This document shows, piece after piece, positions 7,601-16,565 of a stretch of DNA of 64,000 nt. Both the position numbers and the translations under genes were made by a program. The notes beneath the pieces are model-generated. The model searched no databases. It was given only the letters and a program-made list of their open reading frames with translations, and was not told the origin of the DNA. The DNA is taken from NCBI RefSeq assembly GCF_963576615.1, contig NC_088714.1:39160572-39224571 (forward strand). The letters are read 5' to 3'. Positions within the stretch are counted from its first letter, which is position 1; each line of letters opens with the position of its first letter. This DNA comes from Watersipora subatra (lineage: Eukaryota; Bryozoa; Gymnolaemata; Cheilostomatida; Watersiporidae).

Positions 7601-10534
7601 TGTAGTACCACAACTACACTCTTCTTCTTGTGGTACCACCACTACATTCTTACACTCTTCTTGTTGTAGTGCCACCACTACACTCTTCGGGGTACCATGA
7701 AGTTATTAAAAAGTGCTCACAAGTTCACGTCAGAGTAAAACAAAACTTTGACAATTGTCTCACTGTTAGCTATTGGCCCGATTATTAATTCATCAAGCAG
7801 AACTATTATTGTTATTCACTGATCTTCATCGACACTATGAGGCAGACATATTTGAAACATCTTACCTATGGATAGGTTATAACAAGCCAAGCTGATGAAC
7901 TTTTAAAGGTGTAAAGATAAGTCTAACGACTTTCCTTCACACCTAGTATAGCCTCGAGCACAGTAATTTTTATCACGAGGCTGGATAAGAACTACTGCTC
8001 TTGTCGGTTACTATAGCATAAGTATAATATACTTATAAACAACAGTTAAAAGGTTCTCTAAACCTGCTCAAATAGTTCTCCAGTCAAATATGTTGTGTTT
8101 GACTCGCTTGCTCATCATTTGCTGACCTTTCTCATGGCGGAAGTTCGTTATAAACAGAGAAGAAATATTTGTCAATTGCCCATTAGCAAGTGAATTGTGC
8201 TGTTCGAACATCCATAGACATGTTGGTATAACGCAAAGTCACTTATTAAACACAGAATGTTGCATGTTTATCTCTAACATGACAGTTTAATTTGGCCGTT
8301 GAACTGAATGCTCACAAATTAGCCTTAGAAATTGTTACCGTATTTAAATGTCCATGAGATGTTGCAGATAATACAGAGACAACTATAATAAGGCAAATAC
8401 TCGATGTGTGTGAAATCTTTTTAGCCGTTCATCTTGCCATACAGGCACTTTTTCACATTTAGTAAAACAGTGTAATAATGAATAGCAAGATTAAGCATAA
8501 CTAAATTTAAAAAAATTCATACAAACATTACAGAAAATCTTTCAAATGTGACATGCCTAGCTAGTGCAATGACACACTTAGTTGGTGTTATGACACACTT
8601 AGTTGGTGTTATGACACACCTAGTTGGTGTTATGACACGCCTAGTTGGTGTTATGACACACCTAGTTGGTGTCATGACACACCTAGTTGGTGTTATGACA
8701 CACCTAGCTAGTGTTATGACACACCTAGCTAGTGTTATGAAACACGTAACGCAATGAGACACCTAGGTAACGTTATGACACACCTAGCGAACGTTATTAT
8801 ACACCTAGCTAGCGCTATGACACACCTAGCTAGTGCTATGACACACCTAGCTAATGCTATGACACACCTAGCTAGTGCTATGCATGGATGAAATTTACTA
8901 AATGTGCTATTATATAATATTTTGTATTTAATATGAAGTTGACAATGAACTTCATCGATAGCAATAAACAATAAACTTAGTTGATAGCAAAGAATTACTA
9001 GGCCTCACCACTCGTCTTCATGAATGGCCTCGATAATTTCATTCTTGAAATAGACATCTCTTACATAGACGTACACATCTTCATTCAGGTCATTGATGCG
9101 AGTCCGGAAGGTGAGTGTTGCCAGATAGAGCACCGGTCCCCTGTGAACCAGGAAATGTGCATATACATAAGGCATGGCCTATATTTCCTGGCCTAGAAAA
9201 GAGACATGTAACAACTTCAACACGGGGCAAACACCTAATTTCAATACCATCAGTTAATTGGAGGTCGTCAGTCACCATATGATCGTGATAACAAATCGAA
9301 CCTTTAGTTATGACATAAGAGAGCAAGTTCTATGCCTGGGTCAAGTTCAGAACTTATAAGTTATGCATAGTCATTCCGAGAAAATTTCTTCTATACAGAG
9401 GTAAAAAACATAAAATCCTATGGTTATCATCAAAAAAAAAGTAATGTGGAATGACCATAGGTTTACAGCCTTGTTATGGAGGTTTAAGAGTAAAGCAACT
9501 AAAGACAACAAGAAGCAAGCAAAATTGTGCTGAAGGTTTGTCTTGGAACATTCTTACACATCGATTAATTATACAGATTGAACAACCATCATCATATTTA
9601 TACCTACAACCTAAGTAACAACTTGTAACAGCCGATCTAGGTAACAAAAATGAAAAATATTTCGACCATGTGCTAGAACAGAGTCACACAAGTATGATAA
9701 AACAAGAACATTACTACAAAATTGAGCTTCTATTATTTATGAAAGTACATTAAATATAGGTATCATCGAGTTAGTTTGACTAAGGTCGTTCTCGTGGGTT
9801 TCTGTCTGTCAAAGAAAAGGTGTCAGCGATGTAAATAGTGGGCTATGAGTGAAAATGCAACAATCCTGAGCGTGAGCTCCACCAACCCAAGCTAAAGGAA
9901 ATCAGAAGTTGCATTATACCGTAGATGTTTGGGAAATCTCTCTATGATGCTAAGGGCTTTCCTCTCACAATCTACTGCTTCTGTATAAGTCAACCCTGGT
10001 TTGCCAGTTACGCCGCATGTCCACACCAAAGAGTTGCAGACAATGACTCTGTCGAAAAATTCCCTGTAAATGAACTTGTATAATGTATACTTCGGACAAG
10101 CATATACATAGATATGCTTATATAGAGCCCATTACAGGGGCATTTTCTAATTGTAGTCAAAGTAATAAAACCATCTTGAAATTGTTATATAAGAATAGCT
10201 CTTTTGATAATACACAGGATATTGTAGAGTTGCGCAGATGAAGTGGTAAATTTAATGTTCGAGCATGATGATGCAAATAAACACTGCAAAATACAACAGC
10301 ATCACAGAAATCTACTGAAAAAAACAACTGAATGAGAACACGGAAACAATGTAATTAAAAATATGGGTGATGAAAATAGTAGAAAGGCAATTAATTACAT
10401 ATATTCCATGGTATTACTCACTCATAATGCTCAAATACTTCTCCAGTTGCCTGACAAACAAAGTATTTACCCTCTGGATCTAAATCTGGTGGTATAGGAC
10501 GAGGCTCAAACTGCTTCCGCCGTAGAAGAGGCAT
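1439..10534 (-). CDS. BAZ1A: BAZ1A/ACF1 orthologue, N-terminal part (8 exons, 427 codons), continues past left edge
   Basis: ACF1 is the large non-catalytic subunit of the ISWI (SMARCA5) chromatin remodellers ACF and CHRAC. Coding exons on the minus strand are 10422-10534, 9920-10063, 9009-9140, 5997-6083, 5583-5775, 2224-2446, 1765-1934 and 1439-1658. All introns are GT-AG with matching phases. The start MPLLRRKQFEPRPI is the characteristic ACF1 N-terminus. The WAC module follows (residues about 22-135, with CNSLVWTCGVTGKPGLTY), then a linker (KMFLKYHCEQVNG, residues about 205-217), a basic and acidic coiled coil (about 260-360), and the beginning of the DDT domain (GDIVMVVEFLFVFGE). The rest of DDT, the WAKZ, PHD and bromodomain regions would be encoded to the left. 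BAZ1B/WSTF also has a WAC module, but these segments resemble BAZ1A more closely. Confidence 0.93.
1765..1934 (-). CDS. BAZ1A: BAZ1A coding exon 7 (charged coiled coil)
   Basis: Acceptor TTTGTTGCAG, donor GTCATTCC. It encodes about 57 residues rich in E, K and R (MTPEERAAQRLAFKEQQKVE onward), the long charged helix that precedes the DDT domain in ACF1. Confidence 0.88.
2140..2212. repeat. TATG/ACATG microsatellite
   Basis: Simple alternating TATG and ACATGCATGT tracts lie just inside the BAZ1A intron after exon 6. Confidence 0.8.
2224..2446 (-). CDS. BAZ1A: BAZ1A coding exon 6
   Basis: Acceptor TTTGTATGCAG, donor GTTAGC. It encodes DFSDYICLSKPEF, corresponding to the DFSYFFPDDPP-type segment of ACF1, then GRGKSNKRMRR, a probable nuclear-localisation/AT-hook-like basic patch, then the start of the charged coiled coil. 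The preceding intron (2447-5582) carries a Tigger element and a short tandem repeat. Confidence 0.88.
2510..3645 (-). mobile_element. Internally deleted Tigger/pogo-family transposon
   Basis: Terminal inverted repeats are visible: left CAGTCATACTTCAACTTATG, right read inward CAGTAATACTTCAACTTACG. Both are flanked by TA (2508-2509 and 3646-3647). This is the Tigger TIR type. At 1136 bp it is far shorter than an autonomous Tigger. It keeps N-terminal DNA-binding frames and a C-terminal-like tail but shows no DDE catalytic core, so it could only move in trans. It lies in a BAZ1A intron. Confidence 0.88.
2778..3454 (-). pseudogene. Tigger transposase remnant (DNA-binding part)
   Basis: 3209-3454 encodes MITIDIKRKIIEKYAKGVCV, a Tigger/CENP-B N-terminal helix-turn-helix. 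2778-3152 encodes MERLFRHWIKDKQLAGDSVT and ETMLCEKAVAIYQ, the second CENP-B/Tc5-type DNA-binding helix-turn-helix, followed by a tail with QMSLDRFISKRP. The two blocks are in different frames and the DDE domain is missing. Confidence 0.85.
3690..3795. repeat. Short tandem repeat, about 23-24 bp unit
   Basis: About four to five copies of a unit around CCTTAGCAACTGCCCATGAA, alternating CATGAA and CCTGAA variants. It starts just outside the right end of the Tigger element. Confidence 0.8.
3800..5240. other. BAZ1A intronic sequence, nothing recognised
   Basis: AT-rich intron between exons 5 and 6. No exon-like segment, TIR or RNA gene was found on either strand. Confidence 0.5.
5242..5582. repeat. 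32-bp minisatellite abutting BAZ1A exon 5 donor
   Basis: About ten copies of a unit around AAGGAGGGTTGAGATACAGT plus AGTCAAGAGTAT. Read on the gene strand, the first unit begins exactly at the intron GT (GTACTGTAATTCAACTCACC) and the next begins GTACTGTATCTCAACCCTCC. The two array edges (5242-5265 and 5561-5584) share a GGTGAGTTGA-A variant not seen in the middle. Confidence 0.9.
5583..5775 (-). CDS. BAZ1A: BAZ1A coding exon 5
   Basis: Acceptor TGTTTTAG, donor GTACTGTAA. It encodes RYRVRLWDDETNEFIEGDDG and, later, NQDKCKMFLKYHCEQVNGIW, matching the ACF1 region with the KLFLKQHCE-like motif. The donor GT coincides with the first unit of a 32-bp minisatellite that fills the start of the next intron. 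Confidence 0.9.
5926..5996 (-). repeat. Degenerate tandem copies of the BAZ1A exon 4 splice donor
   Basis: On the gene strand the junction GGGAGTAAGTAAGGG recurs downstream as GGGGGAGTAAGTGAGG and GTGGGAGTAAGTAAGGG, so several near-consensus 5' splice sites lie in the first 70 bp of the intron. Confidence 0.65.
5997..6083 (-). CDS. BAZ1A: BAZ1A coding exon 4 (short acidic exon)
   Basis: 87 nt with acceptor TATGTTGGTAG and donor GTAAGTAAG. It encodes WWEGKVVDSFLVAEEEDEQD and a further acidic stretch. The phases fit both neighbours. The acceptor has few pyrimidines. The donor sequence recurs several times inside the following intron. Confidence 0.83.
6415..6991. repeat. 64-bp minisatellite, nine copies
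   Basis: Unit starts ATTAGAGCACGTTATTCTAT and ends CACTGTGTCCCTCCTAC. Nine nearly identical head-to-tail copies differ by single substitutions (GTTGTT/GTTATT, AAACTC/AAAATC). It is intronic in BAZ1A. Confidence 0.95.
7210..7272. repeat. Near-perfect hairpin, 30-bp arms, 3-nt loop
   Basis: Arms 7210-7239 and 7243-7272 match at 28 of 30 positions around the loop TAT. The centre is GGGCCCTTTTTCATCT facing AGATGAAAAAGGGCCC. Confidence 0.9.
7425..7690. repeat. 28-bp minisatellite
   Basis: Unit around CTTCTTCTTGTGGTACCACC plus ACTACACT, about nine copies with two length variants containing TTCTTACACTCTTCTTGTTG. The GGTACC core is itself palindromic. Confidence 0.9.
8550..8885. repeat. 21-bp minisatellite
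   Basis: About fifteen copies of ATGACACACCTAGTTGGTGT and variants (CTAGCTAGTG, CTAGCGAACG). It lies in the BAZ1A intron after exon 3. Long open frames across it are repeat artefacts. Confidence 0.9.
9009..9140 (-). CDS. BAZ1A: BAZ1A coding exon 3 (end of WAC)
   Basis: Acceptor GGTTCACAG, donor GTGAGGCC. It encodes GPVLYLATLTFRTRINDLNE and DVYFKNEIIEAIHEDE, matching the hydrophobic segment that ends the WAC module in ACF1. A 21-bp minisatellite begins only about 125 bp into the following intron. Confidence 0.92.
9920..10063 (-). CDS. BAZ1A: BAZ1A coding exon 2 (WAC core)
   Basis: Acceptor TTTACAG, donor GTATAATGC. It encodes FFDRVIVCNSLVWTCGVTG and onward to a lysine/arginine-rich FPKHLR, the conserved heart of the WAC module used for DNA and nucleosome contact in this family. 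Confidence 0.93.
10422..10534 (-). CDS. BAZ1A: BAZ1A coding exon 1 (start codon)
   Basis: ATG at 10532-10534 begins MPLLRRKQFEPRPIPPDLDP. The exon ends after two bases of a codon, followed by the donor GTGAGTAAT. It encodes the ACF1 N-terminal signature and the entry to the WAC module (GKYFVCQATGEVFEHY). The start is chosen because it aligns with the known ACF1 N-terminus. Confidence 0.92.
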
Positions 10535-11500
10535 TTTCTATAAAAGCAGAGCTCAATGGTTAAATAATAACAAAGCTATTGCTAGAGGCCTCCGTGAAAA
10601 CGTTAGCATACTGTTGGACCGCAATAATAAAACAAAACTATGTACAATTAAGAAATGATGAATGACTAATGATTTATTTAACCAGGTCTTTGGTGAGCTC
10701 ACCTTAACGGAAAATCTATTTTATGCCACATTATGTGCTGGTAAAACAAGATCAAGATATGGCTGCAAATATCTATACGGAACCATATTGCGTTGCCGCA
10801 CAAGCGTGAAATCGCAACAATACAACCAAATTAGTTTGTACACTTACTTTAGCAATTCAGCATATATTTTACTGTAGACGCATAACAAACAACAACACTG
10901 CTTATACAGTATGCCTTCGTTACAATTTACGAAAGCAGCTTTTAAAACAGTACGCTACTGTACTAACAGGAAACTTCACGGCGCGGTTGTCTTTGTTTCT
11001 CCGATTCTATACCGGATTATATGAGCGGCCTCGTCAATCAGCAATTCCTACTTGCACTGTTTGTAAAACAGTGCAAGTATGAATTGCTGTGAATTACATG
11101 TTTTAGTTGGTAGTAACTACTGGTAATAAAGTCTGAACCAGTACCTTAATCCAAAATAACGGGAACAACGTTAAATTGTTCAAATAGAGATTTATAGAGT
11201 ACAATAATATACATACCCTGAAACACAAACCCTTGGGTAGTTTGGCGGCTTTCTATACCGATATTACCGATAGCGCATGGCCAATTATACAGGAGGGCAT
11301 ACCCCAACGTCACATTATAATGATATAAAAGCGAAGGCTAACAAATTACAAACATGGCGCACCAAAACATCGGTTTATGAAAACTGAAAAGTATAGACCA
11401 TAGAAGCAAACCTACATCTATGACATAGACAGTTGCGATGTTTATGTTAAAGAACGGATTTGAATAGTTGGACTTTCTGTCAGGCTATATTCATACGTTT
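10535..11500. other. BAZ1A 5' flank
   Basis: Upstream of the BAZ1A start codon; it should hold the 5' UTR and promoter. A somewhat GC-richer patch with CG dinucleotides occurs at 10970-11030 (ACGGCGCGGTTGTC). No TATA box or transcription start can be fixed from sequence alone. Confidence 0.4.
11040..11088. repeat. Hairpin, 23-bp arms, 3-nt loop
   Basis: Arms 11040-11062 and 11066-11088 match at 22 of 23 positions around GTA (CTTGCACTGTTT facing AAACAGTGCAAG). Confidence 0.88.
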
Positions 11501-11556
11501 ATGTCTGATTTGTTCGAACGGGCATTCTCTATGAAAAACGATGAAGCAAATAAATC

Positions 11557-11814
11557 GTGATAGAAAGAGCCGATGTTTTAGTGACAAGTGTTCCGCAATG
11601 TCGCATGTGCGGCGCTTCTATGCAAAATCAGTTGATGTCGCACGAAAGGATGGACAACTTGGAAACAAAAATTGTAAATATTGTGCATCAATTCAAAACC
11701 TTCGCCATGTGGCCATGCCTCGATGAAAGTAGTAGTCGTTGTACTGAACTACATGTTGCGAACAATACGATGCGATCAACGTTCCTTAAATATCAAAATT
11801 TCAGAAAATATTAA
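11557..11814 (+). CDS. Unrecognised open frame, possible small exon
   Basis: An 85-codon frame reading VPQCRMCGASMQNQLMSHER and onward, with one CxxC. It lies about 1 kb upstream of BAZ1A in the divergent orientation. It lacks an ATG at its start; a nearby ATG at 11501 gives only 19 codons before a stop in another frame. I recognise no family. It may be a chance frame or part of a divergent transcript. Confidence 0.2.
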   Translation: MIERADVLVTSVPQCRMCGASMQNQLMSHERMDNLETKIVNIVHQFKTFAMWPCLDESSSRCTELHVANNTMRSTFLKYQNFRKY

Positions 11815-11904
11815 TGGAGATTTGTGAATCTCATGCAGACATACATTTATACATACTCAGCAATTCATAACATGAATATATTCATAGATACCCTTGTTCT
11901 CATA

Positions 11905-12074
11905 CCTGCCAACTCTTACGCATTGGGCGTGAGACTCACGCAATCACCCCAAAGAAAAAATGAAAATGCGTGAAATTTTTGCCCCAATTTCTACAATTTT
12001 ATATAGACTATCATTGATACATCAATTGCCCCAAAACCAAATCTCACGCATTGCCCCACTCTTGGGTTGGCAGG
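11905..12074 (+). mobile_element. MITE copy 1 (TIR CCTGCCAAC...GTTGGCAGG)
   Basis: 170 bp bounded by CCTGCCAAC and GTTGGCAGG. Internal landmarks are ACGCATTGGGCGTGAGACTC near one end and CTCACGCATTGCCCCACTC near the other. No coding capacity. A second copy lies about 230 bp away in inverted orientation. Confidence 0.8.
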
Positions 12075-12304
12075 TCTGCTTGTTCTTCATTATATATTTG
12101 TATTATTTTAGAGAAAGAAACATAGATCTTCATTATTTTATTGGAAAAAATGTGTTCAGTTATGTAGGCTTTCATGAATATCTCGTGTACTGTATACAGT
12201 ACCTATATAATGCATAGGATTATCAAGTAGTAGGCCTGTTCTACAGTAATTATTGCGCAATATAATCACGAGGGCCTTTGTTCCTCACTTTATAACAGTA
12301 CCGG

Positions 12305-12490
12305 CCTGCCAACCCAAGAGTGGGGCAATGCTTGAGATTTGGTTTTGGGGCAATTGATGCATCAATGATAGCATATATAAAATTGGGGCAAAAATCTCAC
12401 GCATTTCTCATTCCTTTTCTTTTTGATGTGATTGCGCGAGTCTCACGCCCAATGCGTGTGTCTCATGCTCAATGCGCGAGAGTTGGCAGG
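12305..12490 (-). mobile_element. MITE copy 2, inverted relative to copy 1
   Basis: The same ends (CCTGCCAAC, GTTGGCAGG) and the same internal blocks in reverse-complement order, for example GTGGGGCAATGC then CATCAATGATAGCATATATA. It differs by an extra GTGTCTCATGCTCAATGCGC segment near the right end. Confidence 0.8.
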
Positions 12491-12584
12491 CCTGTAACAG
12501 TATGAAGAAAACTTGTAGGAGTGGGGTGAAGACAATTCTTAATGCTGGAGTGTAGTATGTGCTGGATCCCACGCTTCAAACGAT

Positions 12585-13050
12585 ACAAACTGCTGAACCC
12601 AACAGAGTGCGTTGAACCCAACACTGCCGATGATACAACCTGCATACCTAGCAAGAGGGAACTGAAACCAACTCACTTTGGCTCTGCTGAACTCAACGCT
12701 GCCGACGATACAACCTTCTGAAACCAACAGGAGGGAGCTGAACCCAACTGACTTGTGCTCTGCTGGAACCTACGCTGCCTGCAATACAACCTACCAAAAC
12801 TAACAGGAGGGAGCTGAACCCAACTCACTTGTGCTCTGTTAAAACAAACAGAGTGCACTGAACCCAACGCAGCTTGCAATACAACCTGCTGCACCCAATA
12901 GGAGGGAGCTGAACCCAATGCCGCTAACATTACAACTTGCTAAAACCAACAGGTGGGAGCTGAACCCAACACGCTTGTGCTCTGTTAAAACAAACTGAGT
13001 GCACTGAACCCAATGCAGCTTGCGATACAACCTACTGCACCCAACAGAAG
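12585..13050. repeat. Degenerate long-unit tandem repeat
   Basis: Units share GGAGGGAGCTGAACCCAACT, a ACTTGTGCTCTG block and GATACAACCTGCTG-like blocks. Sub-units are shuffled and the period is irregular, indicating an old higher-order repeat. Open frames here come from the repeats. Confidence 0.75.
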
Positions 13051-13435
13051 GGAACACAACTCTTGTAAGAACAATAGCTCTTTAGTTATCTAAGTATTTA
13101 TTGCAATCTGGTCCGAGCTTGATGCTAGCCATTTAACAATGATCAGAAATGATATTTTTCCAACGAATAAATGATTCTATTATATAATAGCAATAACTAA
13201 TGCTAGAAATTCCCGTCATACAGCCCACGACCTGATAATGGAATAAGTGATGATGAAAAAAAGAAATGGCAGTTCTGGTTGTTGAAAAAGTAGTTGTCAG
13301 CAGGAATTGGCAGAATATAGTGTAAATGAAAGTTGTTCGAGATGACATAAAATGAATACGAGGGAGCGCGACTTCAAAAAGGAGCAAATAACAATTTCAA
13401 CAAATATAGATAAGTTAGATAAGTTCAGCGTTCTG

Positions 13436-13987
13436 CTAAAAGTCGCCCAATCTATTCTTCTCTCTTTTACATTGTAGGATTTGGTCATTGATAGCTAATC
13501 GAGTGATGTGCTCCCTAGTGAAGTTGTTAACAAGTAAGTCATTAATGTTTCGAACTCGAGAGAGAGAGAGAGCAACAAACGATATTCCAGCAGTCATTTC
13601 GCGGTGTCCTATATCAATGACAGCCTTAGCCATGGTAAGACCTTGACTCTTGTGTATTGTCAAACTCCATGCTAGATCGAAAGGAATGCCTGTGCGACTA
13701 AGAGTGGCATGGCCAGCAGTCCAAGTATGTTTGATAGGTGTAACTGGAAAACTGTTTGGGTGTTCGGGAAGAAATGTTGGATCAGTATAATCTGGAAATA
13801 TGCAGACAACGAAAGCAGGTAATGCATGTGGACCTTGATTTGCACAGTATATAATACGCAAGACTGTACCAATCGAACCATTGACTAATCCCTTCTCAAC
13901 CCAAAGATTTGCTCTAAGCATAACTCGCAAACCGACTGATAGAAGTCCAATGCGTTGAAGACCGCATGCAAGATTAGAAGATGCCAA
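13436..13987 (-). CDS. PIF1-like helicase C-terminal domain, probably Helitron-derived fragment
   Basis: A 183-codon uninterrupted frame. It carries the superfamily 1 helicase end motifs: LAWSLTIHKSQGLTMAKAV (UvrD/PIF1 motif with IHKSQG) and SFVALSLSRVRNINDLLV. The upstream part, RIGLLSVGLRVMLRANLWVE and LVNGSIGTVLRI, is the PIF1 pre-motif region. The Walker A and B motifs are absent, so it cannot be a working helicase alone. Such fragments are common as relics of Helitron Rep-helicases, but no Rep domain or Helitron end was identified. A truncated retrocopy of a cellular PIF1 is the alternative. Confidence 0.78.
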   Translation of the reverse strand: MASSNLACGLQRIGLLSVGLRVMLRANLWVEKGLVNGSIGTVLRIIYCANQGPHALPAFVVCIFPDYTDPTFLPEHPNSFPVTPIKHTWTAGHATLSRTGIPFDLAWSLTIHKSQGLTMAKAVIDIGHREMTAGISFVALSLSRVRNINDLLVNNFTREHITRLAINDQILQCKREKNRLGDF

Positions 13988-14499
13988 GTGAGTATTGCGG
14001 CCAGCGTGTTTTGATTTAATCTACTTTACACCTAATCTACTACTATCTCAAACCTATGTTTGACAACAATAAAATAAATATTAATTAAAGCTGTAGGCCT
14101 AACCTACTGTAATGTATGTAATTTAACAACAGCAATAAGGAAATATGTTTATTATAACTCTGAAATTCAAAATTAGAAGTAAAATGGCAAGCTACTGTGT
14201 ACTATACACAGTTTGAAAGTTGGTTGTGTTAAATGTAGAATGGTTTTGATAGCGATCTTTAACAGAAAGCAAGTATGAGCGTTTACGCGTTTGGAAGTTT
14301 TCAGAAAACTGGAGCAAAATAAAAAAATGTTCTCGTCATAAAGGGGCATTGTAGTTCGGCACTAGCTTGTACATAAGTTGTAGAGAATTTCGGCTAACGT
14401 TTTGAATAATTTAATGAAACCTTCAGTAATTGGACAAAAAACATAGGCTAATAAACTGTGTACCACAAGTTTGTACCTGTAAATCGGTCTACGCCTCAA

Positions 14500-14970
14500 A
14501 CGGTCTACGTTTATTACAGAAGCCTTCGGATAAATTCGATTACAGGTAAACAATGCCATAGACTGGTGAAATTAGCACGTTTTTCTCATGAAACGCGCAC
14601 TGCTAAATAGTTCTATCTGTCGCACGGCTTTATTGGCGTATCGTAGCCCGGTCTTAATTATTATTAAACCAAGCTCTTCAAGCGTTTTGTGGCAATTTTT
14701 GGCCGAATTAATCTGTCTATTTATGTATAATCCGATCAGATGGGTTAGTTTTAAGATATTGCGGTAACCTTTCAAAGACTTGGTAACATATTTAAATAGG
14801 TTTATATGTGTTTTGTATCGTTATTATACTTTAACGACTCTACAAAAAATGGTTAAATTTGTTGATGGTATTTCGATACGAGGGTTTGCGACGTTGTTGA
14901 TGAATAATTTTTGTAATTTGTGTGCACATGCATTTATCATAAAAACTCAAACTTCGCTCCGCTTGTTTGG
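14500..14970 (+). repeat. Dispersed repeat, copy related to 30955-31770
   Basis: Shares in inverted orientation the blocks TTGTATCGTTATTATACTTT, TGATGAATAATTTT and GTGCACATGCATTTATCATA with the 31-kb copy, plus the TAATCCGATCAGATGGGT and TTTGGCCGAAT-type blocks. No transposase is seen. It is an unclassified interspersed element. Confidence 0.75.
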
Positions 14971-15009
14971 TCGTGGGAATATCACGTGTCTTTTTCAAAA
15001 GCAAAACAC

Positions 15010-16420
15010 AAGCTGACTTGCCTAAAGAATTGCAGCAGTATTCATATTACATAGACGGATGGCCTAGAGATTAACAGTTGTTGTTCAAACTGGCCAATCA
15101 CATCGCCTTCCTGACTGACTTTGTAAAATTTTCCCATTTTTAACAATAAAAAGATTATTGAGTGATAACTAGCCGTTTCCGTGCAACATTCAACACTAAC
15201 AAAAAGGCTATAAAAATTTTTTACGTCTACTCTACTATTTACTAGTATTTAGGGAGCAATACTTCTGGAAAACAGTAATACACGTCTTGATAACAGAAAA
15301 TATTAAATACAAAATATTATCTCGAGAAAATGTACTAACAAAAACAGAAAAACATTACTTAAATGACTTTAACAGCTAGTTCTCAATTGGAACAGATACT
15401 TAGATTATTCTGACATCTGACAAGCAATTATGAACATAAATGAATTCTTTGAACACACGAAGTGAAAATAAATTTGTTAAAGATTGTTCATTTCGTATGA
15501 AGTTTCTATAAATCTCGATAAATTTCGTCTGTTATCTTCTCTAGATCAACCTCTGTTCTGGAAGTCCTTTCTCTATATATCGGCTTGGTTGCCTCGTTTT
15601 TTCATCCATCCATTGGAAATGAATGCTCATGGAGTTGCCCCCACGATCCTTTGCTGGACCATCACTCATTTTATAGGTCGCTCACTAGTATGCATTTGCT
15701 ATTTTTTTAGGTTTGCTACAAGTATAAACGTAATCACGTTGGCCTATGTTCCTCACTATGAGATGTAATAAAAGTAATTATATAACTTTATATTTTCCAT
15801 TTAGTTGTTTTATGATATAAAAACAGTATTGAAGGCCAAATGTTTTCATTTTATGATCTACTATGATTGATGCAGACTTATCATCTATTAAAAGCTGTTC
15901 CTTCAAACAACTCGATACATAGAGATAGATAGTAGGAATCTTATATGCCTATGATAGCGTGATGTGTTTGCTGTCTGCCACCTTCATCAGTATAAAATAA
16001 GACTAACAAATATGCGTCGTGCAACTCAACAGCCTGACTTGGCACTTTGCCACCGATTTGAGAACCTATAAAGTAAAACCGTATCAGTTATAAGAGGTTT
16101 AGGACTGTAATAATTGCAGTTTGTTTTCACAAGACATAAAAGAAAGGACTAAGCAAGGTCGCTCACCATGTTTAGACTTATCGTTGACAGTGTTTTTTAT
16201 TATTTGTTGGTTGCTTTGTGATTTATCATATGCCCATAAAGCATAGGGCTAGCCAATACATATTGTGTATGTTCACAGGAGTGTTGTACTATGGCATAAC
16301 ATTCACCGGCTGTTATAGTCCCCTAGTTACATGATGGAGTCATCCTTTGTCTTCCATTTTTCCTAAAATTACGCTACTGCTCTCCATGACTCCATCCTAC
16401 GGCGTTTTTGTGATGGCTGC
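15010..16420. other. Intergenic, nothing recognised
   Basis: AT-rich sequence with no coding frame of recognisable family on either strand. Confidence 0.5.
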
Positions 16421-16439
16421 GATTAACTGTTCGTTTTTT

Positions 16440-16565
16440 AGCTTTTAAGAGCTTGTAATCACATTTCCACATATGTTGCACTTACAACACAGCAGAGTAA
16501 GACACCGTGAACCTTTTGATACCAAATAACTGTAATATGAATTTTTTTGCAAGTCAACCTTCAAG
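16440..16565 (+). repeat. Dispersed repeat shared with 62240-62370
   Basis: Begins at GAGCTTGTAATCACATTTCC, runs through TTTTGATACCAAATAACTGT and ends at GCAAGTCAACCTT. The second copy lies inside the TIR element at 60914-62557, so this may be a fragment of the same transposon family. Confidence 0.75.

Noticed and set aside
7452..8762. Open frames over the 28-bp and 21-bp arrays
   Set aside because: Repeat artefacts inside BAZ1A introns.
5242..8885. Possibility of a CRISPR array among the regular repeats
   Set aside because: Units are contiguous head-to-tail without unique spacers, and the context is a eukaryotic intron.
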